Below are positions 15,509-23,814 of a stretch of 64,000 bases of DNA, in pieces (the first letter of the stretch is position 1; each line of letters opens with the position of its first letter). The notes beneath the pieces are model-generated. The model saw only the letters and a program-made list of their open reading frames with translations, searched no databases and was not told the DNA's origin. This DNA is from Roseateles depolymerans (GTDB taxonomy: Bacteria > Pseudomonadota > Gammaproteobacteria > Burkholderiales > Burkholderiaceae_C): the NCBI GenBank assembly GCA_003241055.1, contig QFOD01000011.1, positions 62,001 to 126,000 on the forward strand, in the 5' to 3' direction. Made by a program: the position numbers and the translations under genes.

Positions 15509-16387
15509 TCAGAGGGTCAGGCCTTGCAGGAACTCGCGGAAGCCCGGGCCCAGTTCGCGGTGCGCCAGCGCCAGTTCCACATTGGCCTGCAAAAAGCCTT
15601 CCTTGCTGCCGCAGTCGTAGCGCTTGCCTTCATAGCGATAGGCAAACACCTTTTCACGGCGCAGCAGGCCGGCGATGCCGTCGGTCAGCTGGATCTCGCC
15701 GCCCACGCCGCGCGGCTGGTTGGCAATCTCGTGGAAGACGCCGGGCGTCAGGATGTAGCGGCCGGCCACGCCCAGGCGCGAGGGCGCGTCCTCGGGGGCG
15801 GGCTTCTCGACGATGCGCGTCACGTCCATCAGGTTCTCGTTGACCTGGGTGCCCGCGACGATGCCGTAGCGCCGGGTGTGCTCGGGCGGCACCTCCTGCA
15901 CGGCGAGAATGGACGCGCGCCACTCGGAGAACTGGTCGACCATCTGCCGCAGGATGGGCTTCTGGCCCACCATCAGGTCGTCGGCCAGCAGCACCGCGAA
16001 GGGCTCGTTGCCCACCAGGCGCTGCCCGCACAGCACCGCGTGGCCCAGGCCCAGGGCCTGGGGCTGGCGCACATAGATGCACTCCATGTCGTCCGGCTTG
16101 ACACTGCGCACCACGTCCAGAAGCTCCTGCTTGCCGGAGTTCTGCAGTGCGACCTCCAGCTCGAAGGTCATGTCGAAATGGTCCTCGATCGGGCGCTTGT
16201 GTCGGCCGGTCACGAAGATCATCTCGCGCACGCCAGCCGCGTAGGCTTCCTCGACGGCGTACTGGATCAGCGGCTTGTCGACGACGGGCAGCATCTCCTT
16301 GGGCTGGGCCTTGGTGGCCGGCAGGAAACGTGTGCCGAGACCGGCGACCGGAAAGATGGCTTTGGTAACGCTGGGTTTGGTGGCCAT
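15509..16387 (-). CDS. galU: UTP-glucose-1-phosphate uridylyltransferase
   Basis: GalU (292 residues) makes UDP-glucose from UTP and glucose-1-phosphate for surface polysaccharides. The nucleotide-binding signature [19 protein letters not shown] is at residues 17-35, and the catalytic/metal Asp lies in VLLADDLMV near 133. The later blocks [21 protein letters not shown] and [15 protein letters not shown] are typical. It converges on the tusA-like gene with a 24-base gap. Upstream is an inverted repeat TGTCA(9)TGACA at 16423-16441. Confidence 0.95.
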   Translation of the reverse strand: MATKPSVTKAIFPVAGLGTRFLPATKAQPKEMLPVVDKPLIQYAVEEAYAAGVREMIFVTGRHKRPIEDHFDMTFELEVALQNSGKQELLDVVRSVKPDDMECIYVRQPQALGLGHAVLCGQRLVGNEPFAVLLADDLMVGQKPILRQMVDQFSEWRASILAVQEVPPEHTRRYGIVAGTQVNENLMDVTRIVEKPAPEDAPSRLGVAGRYILTPGVFHEIANQPRGVGGEIQLTDGIAGLLRREKVFAYRYEGKRYDCGSKEGFLQANVELALAHRELGPGFREFLQGLTL

Positions 16388-16422
16388 TGGGGGCGCAATG
16401 TTGAGAAAAGTCGAATTGATTG

Positions 16423-16441
16423 TGTCATGGGGTCCGTGACA
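16423..16441. promoter_or_regulatory. Inverted repeat between galU and the dehydrogenase-like gene
   Basis: TGTCA at 16423-16427 and TGACA at 16437-16441, 9 bases apart, in the 91-base divergent promoter region. It is a possible operator; no regulator is known. Confidence 0.3.
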
Positions 16442-16478
16442 TTTGCCCCAGCCAATGCCTTAGTGGCCGTGTAAGAAG

Positions 16479-17426
16479 ATGTCCGTATTGATACTGGAAC
16501 CGCTCGAGACCGAGGTCGTTCAATGGCTGGCCGAACGCCATGATGCGCGCTTCGCGCCCGAGCTCGTGGGTGACACCGAGGGCCTGCTGGACGCACTGCA
16601 GGACGCCCGTGCGCTGATCGCGCCGCCCGAGGTGCGCATCGACGCCGAACTCCTGCGTGGTGCCCCGCAGCTGCGCGCCATCGGCCGGGCCAGCGGCGGA
16701 TCGGAGAACATCGACGTCGAGGCCTGCCGCAAGGCGGGCGTGGACGTGGTGCGCTCGCAGACGGCCACCGCCAATGCCGAGGCCGAGTTCGTCATCGGCG
16801 CCTTGCTGAGCCTGCTGCGGCGCGTGCCGGTGGAGGGCAGCGATGGCCTGATGGTGGGGCGCGAATTGGGCTGCTCCACGGTGGGCATCCTGGGCCTCAC
16901 CGCGTCGGCGCGCGTGCTGGCGCAGCTGCTGCCGGCGTTCGGCACCCGCGTCATCGGCTATGACCCGGCGCTGCACCCCAGCGACGCGATCTGGGAGCGC
17001 TGGGGCATCGAGGCGGTGGGGCTGTCAGAGTTGGTGGAGCAGAGCGATGGCGTCGTGCTGCTGCTGCCGTTCTACGAGCGCTACCGCGGCCTGCTGTCCG
17101 AGCGTCAGCTCGACGGCGCACGCAGCGGCCAGGTGCTGGTCAGCCTCAGCCACTCGGGCGTGTTCGACGAGAGCGCGCTGGCCCGCGCGCTGCAGACGGG
17201 GCGCCTGCTGGCGGCCTGGTTCGACAGCCTGGAGCCCGGCTGGCTGGAGCCGGGGCGGCCATTGCATGGCATCACCACGCTGCAGGTGACCCCCAGGCTG
17301 GCCGGCACGACCCGCGAGTCGCGCGTGCGTGCCGCCTGGGCCGTGGCGCGCCGTATCGACGAGCTGCTGGGGGTGCCCGTGGCCGTCAAGCCGCGAGCGG
17401 AGCCGCGCGCCGTCGGGCGCTACTGA
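16479..17426 (+). CDS. D-isomer-specific 2-hydroxyacid dehydrogenase-like protein with altered active site
   Basis: A 315-residue protein with the two-lobed fold of the 2-hydroxyacid dehydrogenase family (catalytic lobe 1-100, NAD lobe about 101-285). Conserved framework segments are RAIGRASGGSENIDV near residue 66 and TANAEAEFVIGALLSLLR near 97. Key positions differ from working enzymes: the NAD loop GLGRIG reads GLTASA (139-144), the substrate arginine of the ARG motif is H225 and the catalytic histidine of TPH is R273. It is probably not a normal dehydrogenase and could be a binding protein. It stands alone, divergent from galU. Confidence 0.75.
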   Translation: MSVLILEPLETEVVQWLAERHDARFAPELVGDTEGLLDALQDARALIAPPEVRIDAELLRGAPQLRAIGRASGGSENIDVEACRKAGVDVVRSQTATANAEAEFVIGALLSLLRRVPVEGSDGLMVGRELGCSTVGILGLTASARVLAQLLPAFGTRVIGYDPALHPSDAIWERWGIEAVGLSELVEQSDGVVLLLPFYERYRGLLSERQLDGARSGQVLVSLSHSGVFDESALARALQTGRLLAAWFDSLEPGWLEPGRPLHGITTLQVTPRLAGTTRESRVRAAWAVARRIDELLGVPVAVKPRAEPRAVGRY

Positions 17427-17484
17427 GGCATCGAGCCGACGAGCCGTTCAGCCCTCCGACGATGGCCGGCGTGCCTTTCGGTGT

Positions 17485-17509
17485 GACGGGCGTCCAGCGG
17501 GCGCCCGTC
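17485..17509. terminator. Weak hairpin between converging genes
   Basis: An 8-bp stem (GACGGGCG 17485-17492 with CGCCCGTC 17502-17509) lies between the dehydrogenase-like gene and valS. There is no T-tract, so termination is uncertain. Confidence 0.4.
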
Positions 17510-17519
17510 ATTCGTGGCC

Positions 17520-20345
17520 TCAGGCCGGCAGTCGGGCCAGTTGTTCGCGCAGGCGGGTCACGGTGGCCTGGAAGTCCACCACCCGGGCGCGCTCCTGCTC
17601 CACGACGGCAGCCGGTGCGCGGGCCACGAAGCTCTCGTTGGAGAGCTTGGCCTCAGCCTTGGTGATCTCGCCTTCCAGGCGCGTGACCTCCTTGCCCAGG
17701 CGGGCGCGCTCGGCCTCGACATCGATCTCCACCTTCAGCGCAAGGCGTGCCGCGCCGTGCACCAGCACCGGCGAGGTGGCGCTCTGCTTGGCGAACTCGG
17801 CCTCGTCCTCGATCAGCTCCACGCCGCTGAGCTTGGCCAGCACCTTGAGCACTGGCGCGGCCTCGCGCAGGAAGGACAGGTCGCCGCCCACCAGTAGCGG
17901 CACGCGCTCGGCCGGGCTGAGGTTCATCTCGCTGCGCAGGCTGCGGCAGGTGCCCACGACGGCCTTGAGCTGGGCCATCCAGGCGTCGGACGACGCGTCG
18001 ATGCGCTCGGGCTGGGCCAGCGGATAGGCGGCCTGGCCGATGAACTCCGTGCCTTTGCGGGCCGCCACCGGAGCGACCGTCTGCCACAGCTCTTCGGTGA
18101 TGAAGGGTGCGATGGGGTGCAGCAGGCGCAGCGTGGTCTCCAGCACGCGGATCAGCGTGCGGCGGGTGGCGCGCGCCTGAGCCTCGTTGCCGGTCTGGAT
18201 CTGCACCTTGGCGATCTCCAGGTACCAGTCGCAGTACTCGTCCCACACGAAGCTGTAGAGGCTGTTGGCGACGTTGTCGAGCCGGTATTCGGCAAAGCCC
18301 TGGGCCACGGCCGCCTCGACGCGCTGCAGCTCGCTGGTGATCCAGCGGTCCGCCGGGCTGAACAGGTTATAGCCGGGCGGGCACTCGCCTTCGGCATGGG
18401 CCAGGCCGCAGTCCTGGCCCTCAGTGTTCATCAGCACGAAGCGGGTCGCGTTCCAGAGCTTGTTGCAGAAGTTGCGGTAGCCCTCGCAGCGCTTGGTGTC
18501 GAAGTTGATGTTGCGGCCCAGCGTGGCGTAGGACGCCATCGTGAAGCGCAGCGCATCCGCGCCGTATGCTGGCATGCCCTCCGGGAACTCCTTCTTCACG
18601 CGGGCGGCCACCTTGGGGGCCGTCTCGGGCTTGCGCAGGCCGGTGGTGGATTTCTGGATCAGCGTGTCCAGGTCCACGCCCTGGATCAGGTCCACAGGGT
18701 CCAGCACATTGCCCTCGGACTTGCTCATCTTCTGGCCTGAAGAGTCGCGCACCAGACCGTGGATGTAGACGTCCTTGAACGGCACCTTGCCGGTGAAGTG
18801 GGTCGTCAGCATGATCATCCGGGCGACCCAGAAGAAGATGATGTCGTAGCCCGTCACCAGCACCGAGGACGGCAGGAACAGCTGCTGTTCCAGCGCGCTC
18901 GTGCCGGTGGTCTCGGGCCAGCCCAGCGTCGAGAACGGCACCAGGGCCGACGAGTACCAGGTGTCCAGCACGTCGGGGTCGCGGCTCAGCTCGCCCGTGT
19001 ATCCGGCGGCCGTGGCACGGGCGCGGGCGTCTTCCTCGCTGCGCGCGACGAAGAGCTCGCCGTTCGTGCCGTACCAGGCCGGGATCTGGTGGCCCCACCA
19101 CAGCTGGCGCGAGATGCACCAGTCCTGCAGGTTGTGCATCCAGTGGTTGTAGGTGTTGACCCACTGCTCGGGATGGAACTTCACCGCGCCGGTGTCCACC
19201 GCGGCGATGGCCTTGTCGGCGATGCTCTTGCCGTCGGCGCCTGGCTTGGTCACGGCCACGAACCACTGGTCGGTCAGCATGGGCTCGACCACCTGGCCGG
19301 TGCGCTCGCAGCGCGGCACCTGCAGCTTGTGCTTCTTGACCTCGGCCAGCAGTCCCAGCGCGTCCAGGTCGGCCACGATCTTCTTGCGAGCCACGAAGCG
19401 GTCCAGGCCGCGATAGGCCTCGGGCGCGTTGTCGTTGATCTTGGCCTGCAGGTCCAGCACCGAGATCATCGGCAGGCCATGGCGCTGCCCGACCGCGTAG
19501 TCGTTCGTGTCGTGCGCTGGCGTGACCTTGACGACGCCGGTGCCGAATTCGCGGTCCACGTAGTCGTCGGCGATCACCGGAATCTCGCGATCGGTCAGCG
19601 GCAGCTTCACTTTTTTGCCGATCAGCGCGCTGTAGCGCTCGTCCTCGGGGTGGACCATCACGGCCACGTCGCCCAGCAGGGTCTCGGGGCGGGTGGTGGC
19701 CACCACCAGTTCGCCAGAGCCATCGGCCAGCGGATAGCGGATGTGCCACAGCGAGCCGTCTTCCTCCTCGCTGGTGACCTCCAGGTCCGACACCGCGGAC
19801 TGCAGCACCGGGTCCCAGCTCACCAGGCGCTTGCCGCGGTAGATCAGGCCTTCTTCAAAGAGGCGCACAAAGGTTTCGACCACGACCCTGGACAGCTTCT
19901 CGTCCATGGTGAAGTACTCGTGCTCCCACGAGACCGAATCGCCCAGCCGGCGCATCTGGCCGGTGATGGTGTTGCCGCTCTGCTGCTTCCACTCCCACAC
20001 ACGCGCGACGAAGTTCTTGCGGCCCAGGTCGTGGCGGCTCTGGCCCGCGGCCTGCAGCTGGCGCTCCACGACGATCTGCGTGGCGATGCCAGCGTGGTCG
20101 GTGCCTGGCACCCACAGCGTGTTGTGGCCCAGCATGCGGTGGTAGCGCGTCAGCGAGTCCATCACCGTCTGGTTGAACGCATGACCCATGTGCAGCGTGC
20201 CGGTCACGTTGGGCGGCGGCAGCTGGATGGAGAACGAGGGCTTGGCCGGGTCCAGCGAGGGCTTGTAGATGCCACTGGCCTCCCATTTTGGGCCCCATTG
20301 GGCTTCCAGTGCGGCAGGTTCGAAGGACTTGGCGAGTTCGGTCAT
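17520..20345 (-). CDS. valS: Valine-tRNA ligase
   Basis: Class I aminoacyl-tRNA synthetase (941 residues) charging tRNA-Val. The HIGH-type motif is HMGH at residues 52-55 within [16 protein letters not shown], and the KMSKS motif lies near residue 540. Editing-domain motifs ([19 protein letters not shown]) and a C-terminal coiled coil (about 875-940) that binds tRNA are present. The start [17 protein letters not shown] was preferred to one six codons upstream because it matches the family N-terminus; no clear Shine-Dalgarno is visible. A hairpin with a T-tract ends 10 bases before this start (20355-20394), leaving little room for its own promoter. Confidence 0.96.
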   Translation of the reverse strand: MTELAKSFEPAALEAQWGPKWEASGIYKPSLDPAKPSFSIQLPPPNVTGTLHMGHAFNQTVMDSLTRYHRMLGHNTLWVPGTDHAGIATQIVVERQLQAAGQSRHDLGRKNFVARVWEWKQQSGNTITGQMRRLGDSVSWEHEYFTMDEKLSRVVVETFVRLFEEGLIYRGKRLVSWDPVLQSAVSDLEVTSEEEDGSLWHIRYPLADGSGELVVATTRPETLLGDVAVMVHPEDERYSALIGKKVKLPLTDREIPVIADDYVDREFGTGVVKVTPAHDTNDYAVGQRHGLPMISVLDLQAKINDNAPEAYRGLDRFVARKKIVADLDALGLLAEVKKHKLQVPRCERTGQVVEPMLTDQWFVAVTKPGADGKSIADKAIAAVDTGAVKFHPEQWVNTYNHWMHNLQDWCISRQLWWGHQIPAWYGTNGELFVARSEEDARARATAAGYTGELSRDPDVLDTWYSSALVPFSTLGWPETTGTSALEQQLFLPSSVLVTGYDIIFFWVARMIMLTTHFTGKVPFKDVYIHGLVRDSSGQKMSKSEGNVLDPVDLIQGVDLDTLIQKSTTGLRKPETAPKVAARVKKEFPEGMPAYGADALRFTMASYATLGRNINFDTKRCEGYRNFCNKLWNATRFVLMNTEGQDCGLAHAEGECPPGYNLFSPADRWITSELQRVEAAVAQGFAEYRLDNVANSLYSFVWDEYCDWYLEIAKVQIQTGNEAQARATRRTLIRVLETTLRLLHPIAPFITEELWQTVAPVAARKGTEFIGQAAYPLAQPERIDASSDAWMAQLKAVVGTCRSLRSEMNLSPAERVPLLVGGDLSFLREAAPVLKVLAKLSGVELIEDEAEFAKQSATSPVLVHGAARLALKVEIDVEAERARLGKEVTRLEGEITKAEAKLSNESFVARAPAAVVEQERARVVDFQATVTRLREQLARLPA

Positions 20346-20354
20346 GTTGGTTTC

Positions 20355-20394
20355 AAAAAACACAGCGGGGCGACCCCTGGCGGGGGCCGCCCCG
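20355..20394 (-). terminator. Hairpin with T6 just upstream of valS
   Basis: Stem CGGGGCG/CGCCCCG (20366-20372 with 20388-20394) plus inner CCCC/GGGG pairs; T6 on the minus strand at 20355-20360 after a 5-base gap. Most simply the terminator of the PEP-CTERM gene, but being 10 bases from the valS start it could also act as a valS leader element. Confidence 0.7.
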
Positions 20395-20444
20395 ATGACG
20401 GGATGCGGGATGGGCTGATTGTCCTATATGGACATCCCGGCGCC

Positions 20445-21227
20445 TCAGCGCCTGGCTCGTCGCCGCAACAGCGCACCGGCACCCAGCAGGCCGCCGAGCA
20501 TCAGGGCGGCGCTGCCGGGCTCCGGCACGGGGGCTGCGCTTGCGTAGGCATAGGCCTCGCCGTACAGATAGCCCGATATCGCCGTGCCGGAGAGATTCAC
20601 GAAGCTCACCTGCAAAAAGCTGGGTGCGTTCGAATAGCCCGCGCCATCGGCATTGATGTAGGCCTGGGCGTATGCGGAGCCCTGTGTGCTGCCGTCCAAG
20701 GACTGCACCGAGAGGTAGGCGCTGGCCGAGGCGTATTCGCCCAGCGCGGCCGAGACGGTGGCCGCGGGCGAATCCGCCATCAGCACCAGCAGGGTGTGCG
20801 GCGCGAGTGTGAATTGGCCGGCGTAGGTCTCGGCGTAGGCGGTCGATCGCACGCCCGCGGTGACGGCGCTGGCTTGGGCGCTGCCTCCCCAGCCAGCGCC
20901 CTGAAACAGATCGCCGGCCGTGGACGAGGCGCTGGCGCTGAATCCCACCCCACTGACGGCCACGGCCGGGATGGCGACGCCCAGGCCGGGCGCATATTGC
21001 CAGTCGCCGGCTTGGTAGCTGCCGTTCAGAGACCAATAGGCGTTGTTGTAGGTGCTGGTGTCGCCATTGAACGAGATGGCGGCGGTGATGCCGTCGTTCG
21101 GGTCCAGGTCGATCAGCTGGAGATGGACGTTGCTCAGCGACGCGCTGGCCGTTGCGGCCTGGGCGCTGATTGCCGTGCAGACACCCAGCGCCAAGCCGGT
21201 CATCGTGCGCAAGAGAGGTGATTTCAC
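20445..21227 (-). CDS. PEP-CTERM sorting domain protein
   Basis: Exported protein (260 residues) with the exosortase sorting signal at the C-terminus: VPEPGSAALMLGGLLGAGAL then RRRARR. The start was placed at a GTG because AGGAG lies 6-7 bases upstream and a clean signal peptide (ending AISAQA) begins there; an ATG 45 bases further upstream would spoil it. The mature part is rich in Ser, Ala and Tyr, with repeated ASA/YAQAY elements that suggest beta structure. Such proteins are usually cell-surface or matrix components in exopolysaccharide-forming proteobacteria; no exosortase gene is in this window. Function unknown. Confidence 0.82.
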   Translation of the reverse strand: MKSPLLRTMTGLALGVCTAISAQAATASASLSNVHLQLIDLDPNDGITAAISFNGDTSTYNNAYWSLNGSYQAGDWQYAPGLGVAIPAVAVSGVGFSASASSTAGDLFQGAGWGGSAQASAVTAGVRSTAYAETYAGQFTLAPHTLLVLMADSPAATVSAALGEYASASAYLSVQSLDGSTQGSAYAQAYINADGAGYSNAPSFLQVSFVNLSGTAISGYLYGEAYAYASAAPVPEPGSAALMLGGLLGAGALLRRRARR

Positions 21228-21253
21228 AGACTGCTCCTCGATTCGCGAATGAA

Positions 21254-21271
21254 TGTCCGAGACGGCGGACA
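21254..21271. promoter_or_regulatory. Inverted repeat upstream of the PEP-CTERM gene
   Basis: TGTCCG(6)CGGACA, perfect 6-base arms, 27 bases before the GTG start; a 10-base palindrome ATTCGCGAAT is next to it at 21241-21250. The rest of 21272-21525 shows nothing further I can support. Confidence 0.4.
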
Positions 21272-21525
21272 TGACCGTTCGAACAGCATGCTAGGAGGTG
21301 TTCAAGGTCGGTTTGGTGACAGGCCCAGGCCCCATCCGCAGGGCAGATGAGCCGCAGCGGCCCTGGTTCACGGGGGGCGGGGGCGTGATGTTCGGGAGGC
21401 TGCCCCACCCGGGCGGTCGATACAAAACGAAACCCGGCGATACCGCGGCGAGATGCCGGGCGGCGCCTGGATCGGGACCATGGCGGGACGTTGATTTCCA
21501 ACCCTCAATCCACCTCGGAGCCCTC

Positions 21526-21735
21526 ATGGCCAACGAACCTCACTGGACCCAACACCCGAATTTCCGACATTGGTCGCTGGCGCCTGAGACCGCGCTGCCC
21601 TCCATCGGGGCAGGCGAGCGCAGCACGGCGCTGTCGCGGCAGGCGCTCATTCCCGCCCTGGATTCTTCCTGGGCCTGGCCTGCACCGCAGCGCAGGGCGG
21701 TTGATGACGCTCATGTCAGGAGCCTGCATGACTGA
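21526..21735 (+). CDS. Small hypothetical protein
   Basis: Possible 69-residue protein beginning MANEPHWTQHPNFRHWSL. GGAG lies 6 bases before the ATG and the stop overlaps the ferredoxin start by 8 bases, as expected for the first gene of a coupled operon. It has no signal peptide, cysteine or membrane segment, and is rich in Trp, His and Pro at the N-terminus. I do not recognise a family. It could be a real leader gene of the ferredoxin/two-component operon or a chance open frame. Confidence 0.45.
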   Translation: MANEPHWTQHPNFRHWSLAPETALPSIGAGERSTALSRQALIPALDSSWAWPAPQRRAVDDAHVRSLHD

Positions 21736-22039
21736 GTCGGGCAAGCCCGCGCTGGCTCCGCGCATCAATCGCAACCGCTGCGAGGGCAAGGGCGATTGCG
21801 TCTTGGTCTGTCCGCAGGCCGTCTTCAGCGTCTCGGTGCTGCCGCCCGAGGAGCGCCGCGGGCTGAGCATCGGGGGCCTGCTCAAGGGCTACGCCCACGG
21901 ATGGCGCCAGGCGCAGACGCCGCGGCTGGACGCCTGCAATGGCTGCGGCCTGTGCGTGAGCGCCTGCCCCGAGCGGGCCATCACACTGGTGCGGCGTGGG
22001 CACAATGGACGGGGCGATGGCACGACTGCTTCTGCTTGA
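21728..22039 (+). CDS. Ferredoxin-like protein with seven cluster cysteines
   Basis: Small iron-sulfur protein (103 residues). The second cluster motif CNGCGLCVSACPE (near residues 67-79) is a full 4Fe-4S site. The first, RCEGKGDCVLVCPQ near residues 17-30, lacks the second cysteine (Lys instead), giving three cysteines there, a pattern that suits a 3Fe-4S or a lower-affinity cluster. AGGAG sits 5 bases before the ATG. The two clusters are separated by about 37 residues, longer than in standard ferredoxins. The gene overlaps the response regulator by 23 bases, so it is made with the two-component system and may feed it a redox signal (inference). Confidence 0.82.
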   Translation: MTESGKPALAPRINRNRCEGKGDCVLVCPQAVFSVSVLPPEERRGLSIGGLLKGYAHGWRQAQTPRLDACNGCGLCVSACPERAITLVRRGHNGRGDGTTASA

Positions 22040-22721
22040 CGATGACGAGGCGCTGGCCGGGCCGCTGGCGCAATACCTGGCACGTTTCGACTTTCAGCTC
22101 GAGGCCGTGACGCGCCCCAGCGAGGCGCTGAAGCGGCTGGCGGCTGAACGTTTCGACGCGCTGATCCTCGACGGCATGCTGCCGGAGATGGACGGCTTCG
22201 AGTTCTGCCGGCGCCTGCGTGCCGGCACCGATCCCTGGCATGCGATGCCCGTGCTGATGCTGACCGCGCGCGGCGATCTGACGGACCGGGTCGTCGGCCT
22301 GGAACTGGGCGCGGACGACTATCTCCCCAAGCCTTTCGAGCCGCGCGAGCTGGCGGCCCGGCTGCAGACGGTGCTGCGCCGGCTGCGCCTGGCACCGCCG
22401 GCCTCGGCGTCGTCCGGCCGGCTGTGCTTCGAGGGCCTGGAGATCGACACCGTGCGTCGCATCGTGATTGCAGGCGCCCAGCCCGTGGAGCTGACCAGCA
22501 CGGAGTACGAGCTGCTGCTGATGCTGGCGCGCGAGCCGGGTCGCGTGCTGTCGCGTGACGAGATCCTGAACCGCCTGCGCGGCCAGGAGGCCGAGCTCTA
22601 CACACGTGCGGTGGACATTCTGATCAGCCGCTTGCGGCGCAAGCTCGAGCCGCTGGAGGCGGTGAAAACGCTGCGCAATGCGGGCTACTGCTTTGCGCTG
22701 CCTGTCTGGGAGGGCGCATGA
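22017..22721 (+). CDS. OmpR-family response regulator
   Basis: DNA-binding response regulator of 234 residues. The receiver domain has acidic residues DDDE near 8-11, the phosphoacceptor Asp in LILDGMLPEMDGFEF near 51, the Thr in MLTARG and Lys in YLPKPFEP. The C-terminal winged helix ends with the recognition region EILNRLRGQEAELYTRAVDILISRLRRKLEP. The start MARLLLLDDDE was preferred to one four codons upstream. The gene overlaps the ferredoxin-like gene by 23 bases and the kinase by 4, so it forms an operon with them. Target genes unknown. Confidence 0.92.
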   Translation: MARLLLLDDDEALAGPLAQYLARFDFQLEAVTRPSEALKRLAAERFDALILDGMLPEMDGFEFCRRLRAGTDPWHAMPVLMLTARGDLTDRVVGLELGADDYLPKPFEPRELAARLQTVLRRLRLAPPASASSGRLCFEGLEIDTVRRIVIAGAQPVELTSTEYELLLMLAREPGRVLSRDEILNRLRGQEAELYTRAVDILISRLRRKLEPLEAVKTLRNAGYCFALPVWEGA

Positions 22722-23812
22722 GGCGGTATCCGGCCGGGGCGCACCCCTACGACCATCACGCCCGCGAGCGTTTCAAGCGTCGCATGACGCGCCGCCTGCG
22801 GCGGCAGCTGCGTGCCGACTGGAAGACGCGCTGGCGGGTGCGGCAGCGCTGGCATCGTCGCTGGCATCATCATCACGGCCGCTTCAAGCACTCGCTGGGC
22901 GCGCGGCTGATCGCCGTGTTCCTGCTGCTGGCGCTGCTGAGCAGTGCCATCCTGTGGGGAACGATGAGCCATGCGCTGAGCCTGTTCCTCGCCGTGCCGG
23001 CCCTGCTGCTGGTGACGGGCGCGGCGTTCGGCGCGATCCGCCACATGGTGCGGCCGCTGCACCTGCTGGCGCTGGGGGCCGAGGCATTTGGCCGCGGTGA
23101 GCTGGATCACCGCGTGCCCGAGGTGCACCGCGACGAGATCGGCGACCTGACCCGCCGCTTCAACCAGATGGCCTTCGACATCCAGGCCATGCTGGATGGC
23201 AAGCGGGCCTTGCTGCTGGCCATCAGCCATGAGCTGCGCAGCCCGCTGACGCGCGCCCGCCTGCACGCCGAGCTGGTGGACGAGGGCGCCTCGCGCAGCG
23301 CCCTGCTCGACGAGCTTGCGCAGATGCGCGACCTCATCAGTGCGCTGCTGGAGAGCGAGCGGCTGGGCAGCGGCCACCGGGCGCTTCAGCGGAGCGATTG
23401 CAGCCTGGGCGAGCTGCTGCAGGAGCATGCCCGGCCCGGCGTGACGGTGTCGGTCGAGCCTGGGCTGCCACCGCTGAACCTGGACCGCCTGCGGGTGCAG
23501 CTGCTGCTGCGCAACCTGGTGCACAACGCGCTGCGCCACAACGATGCGACACGGGGCGAGGTGCAGCTGAGCCTGAGCCGCGACGGCGCCGGGCAGCGCA
23601 TCACCGTGCGCGACTTCGGGCCCGGCGTGCCCGCCGAGGCGCTGGCCCAGCTGGGCCAGCCCTTCTACCGGCCGGACGCGGCGCGCACCCGGCACGACGG
23701 TGGCGTGGGCCTGGGCCTGTGCCTGTGCCGGCTGGTGGCCGAGGCCCACGGCAGCCGGCTGGTGTTGCGCAATGCCGAGCCGGGGTTCGAGGCGTCGGTG
23801 CGGTTCTGCTGA
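22718..23812 (+). CDS. Sensor histidine kinase with basic, His-rich N-terminus
   Basis: Inner-membrane kinase of 364 residues, overlapping the regulator by ATGA. Residues 1-60 are unusually rich in Arg and His (including HHHH near 50-53) and precede two membrane helices (about 62-105) joined by only some 8 residues, so almost no periplasmic sensor exists. A HAMP segment follows, then HisKA with LLAISHELRSPLTRARL, and HATPase with NLVHNALRHND and GVGLGLCLCRLV. Sensing is therefore probably via the membrane, the basic tail or the ferredoxin partner. It is transcribed with the ferredoxin-like protein and regulator; the amidase gene converges 2 bases later. Confidence 0.9.
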   Translation: MRRYPAGAHPYDHHARERFKRRMTRRLRRQLRADWKTRWRVRQRWHRRWHHHHGRFKHSLGARLIAVFLLLALLSSAILWGTMSHALSLFLAVPALLLVTGAAFGAIRHMVRPLHLLALGAEAFGRGELDHRVPEVHRDEIGDLTRRFNQMAFDIQAMLDGKRALLLAISHELRSPLTRARLHAELVDEGASRSALLDELAQMRDLISALLESERLGSGHRALQRSDCSLGELLQEHARPGVTVSVEPGLPPLNLDRLRVQLLLRNLVHNALRHNDATRGEVQLSLSRDGAGQRITVRDFGPGVPAEALAQLGQPFYRPDAARTRHDGGVGLGLCLCRLVAEAHGSRLVLRNAEPGFEASVRFC

Positions 23813-23814
23813 GT

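Noticed and set aside
18759..21221. 820-codon open frame on the plus strand opposite valS and the PEP-CTERM gene
   Set aside because: No ribosome-binding site, no domain, and opposite two genes with firm motifs.
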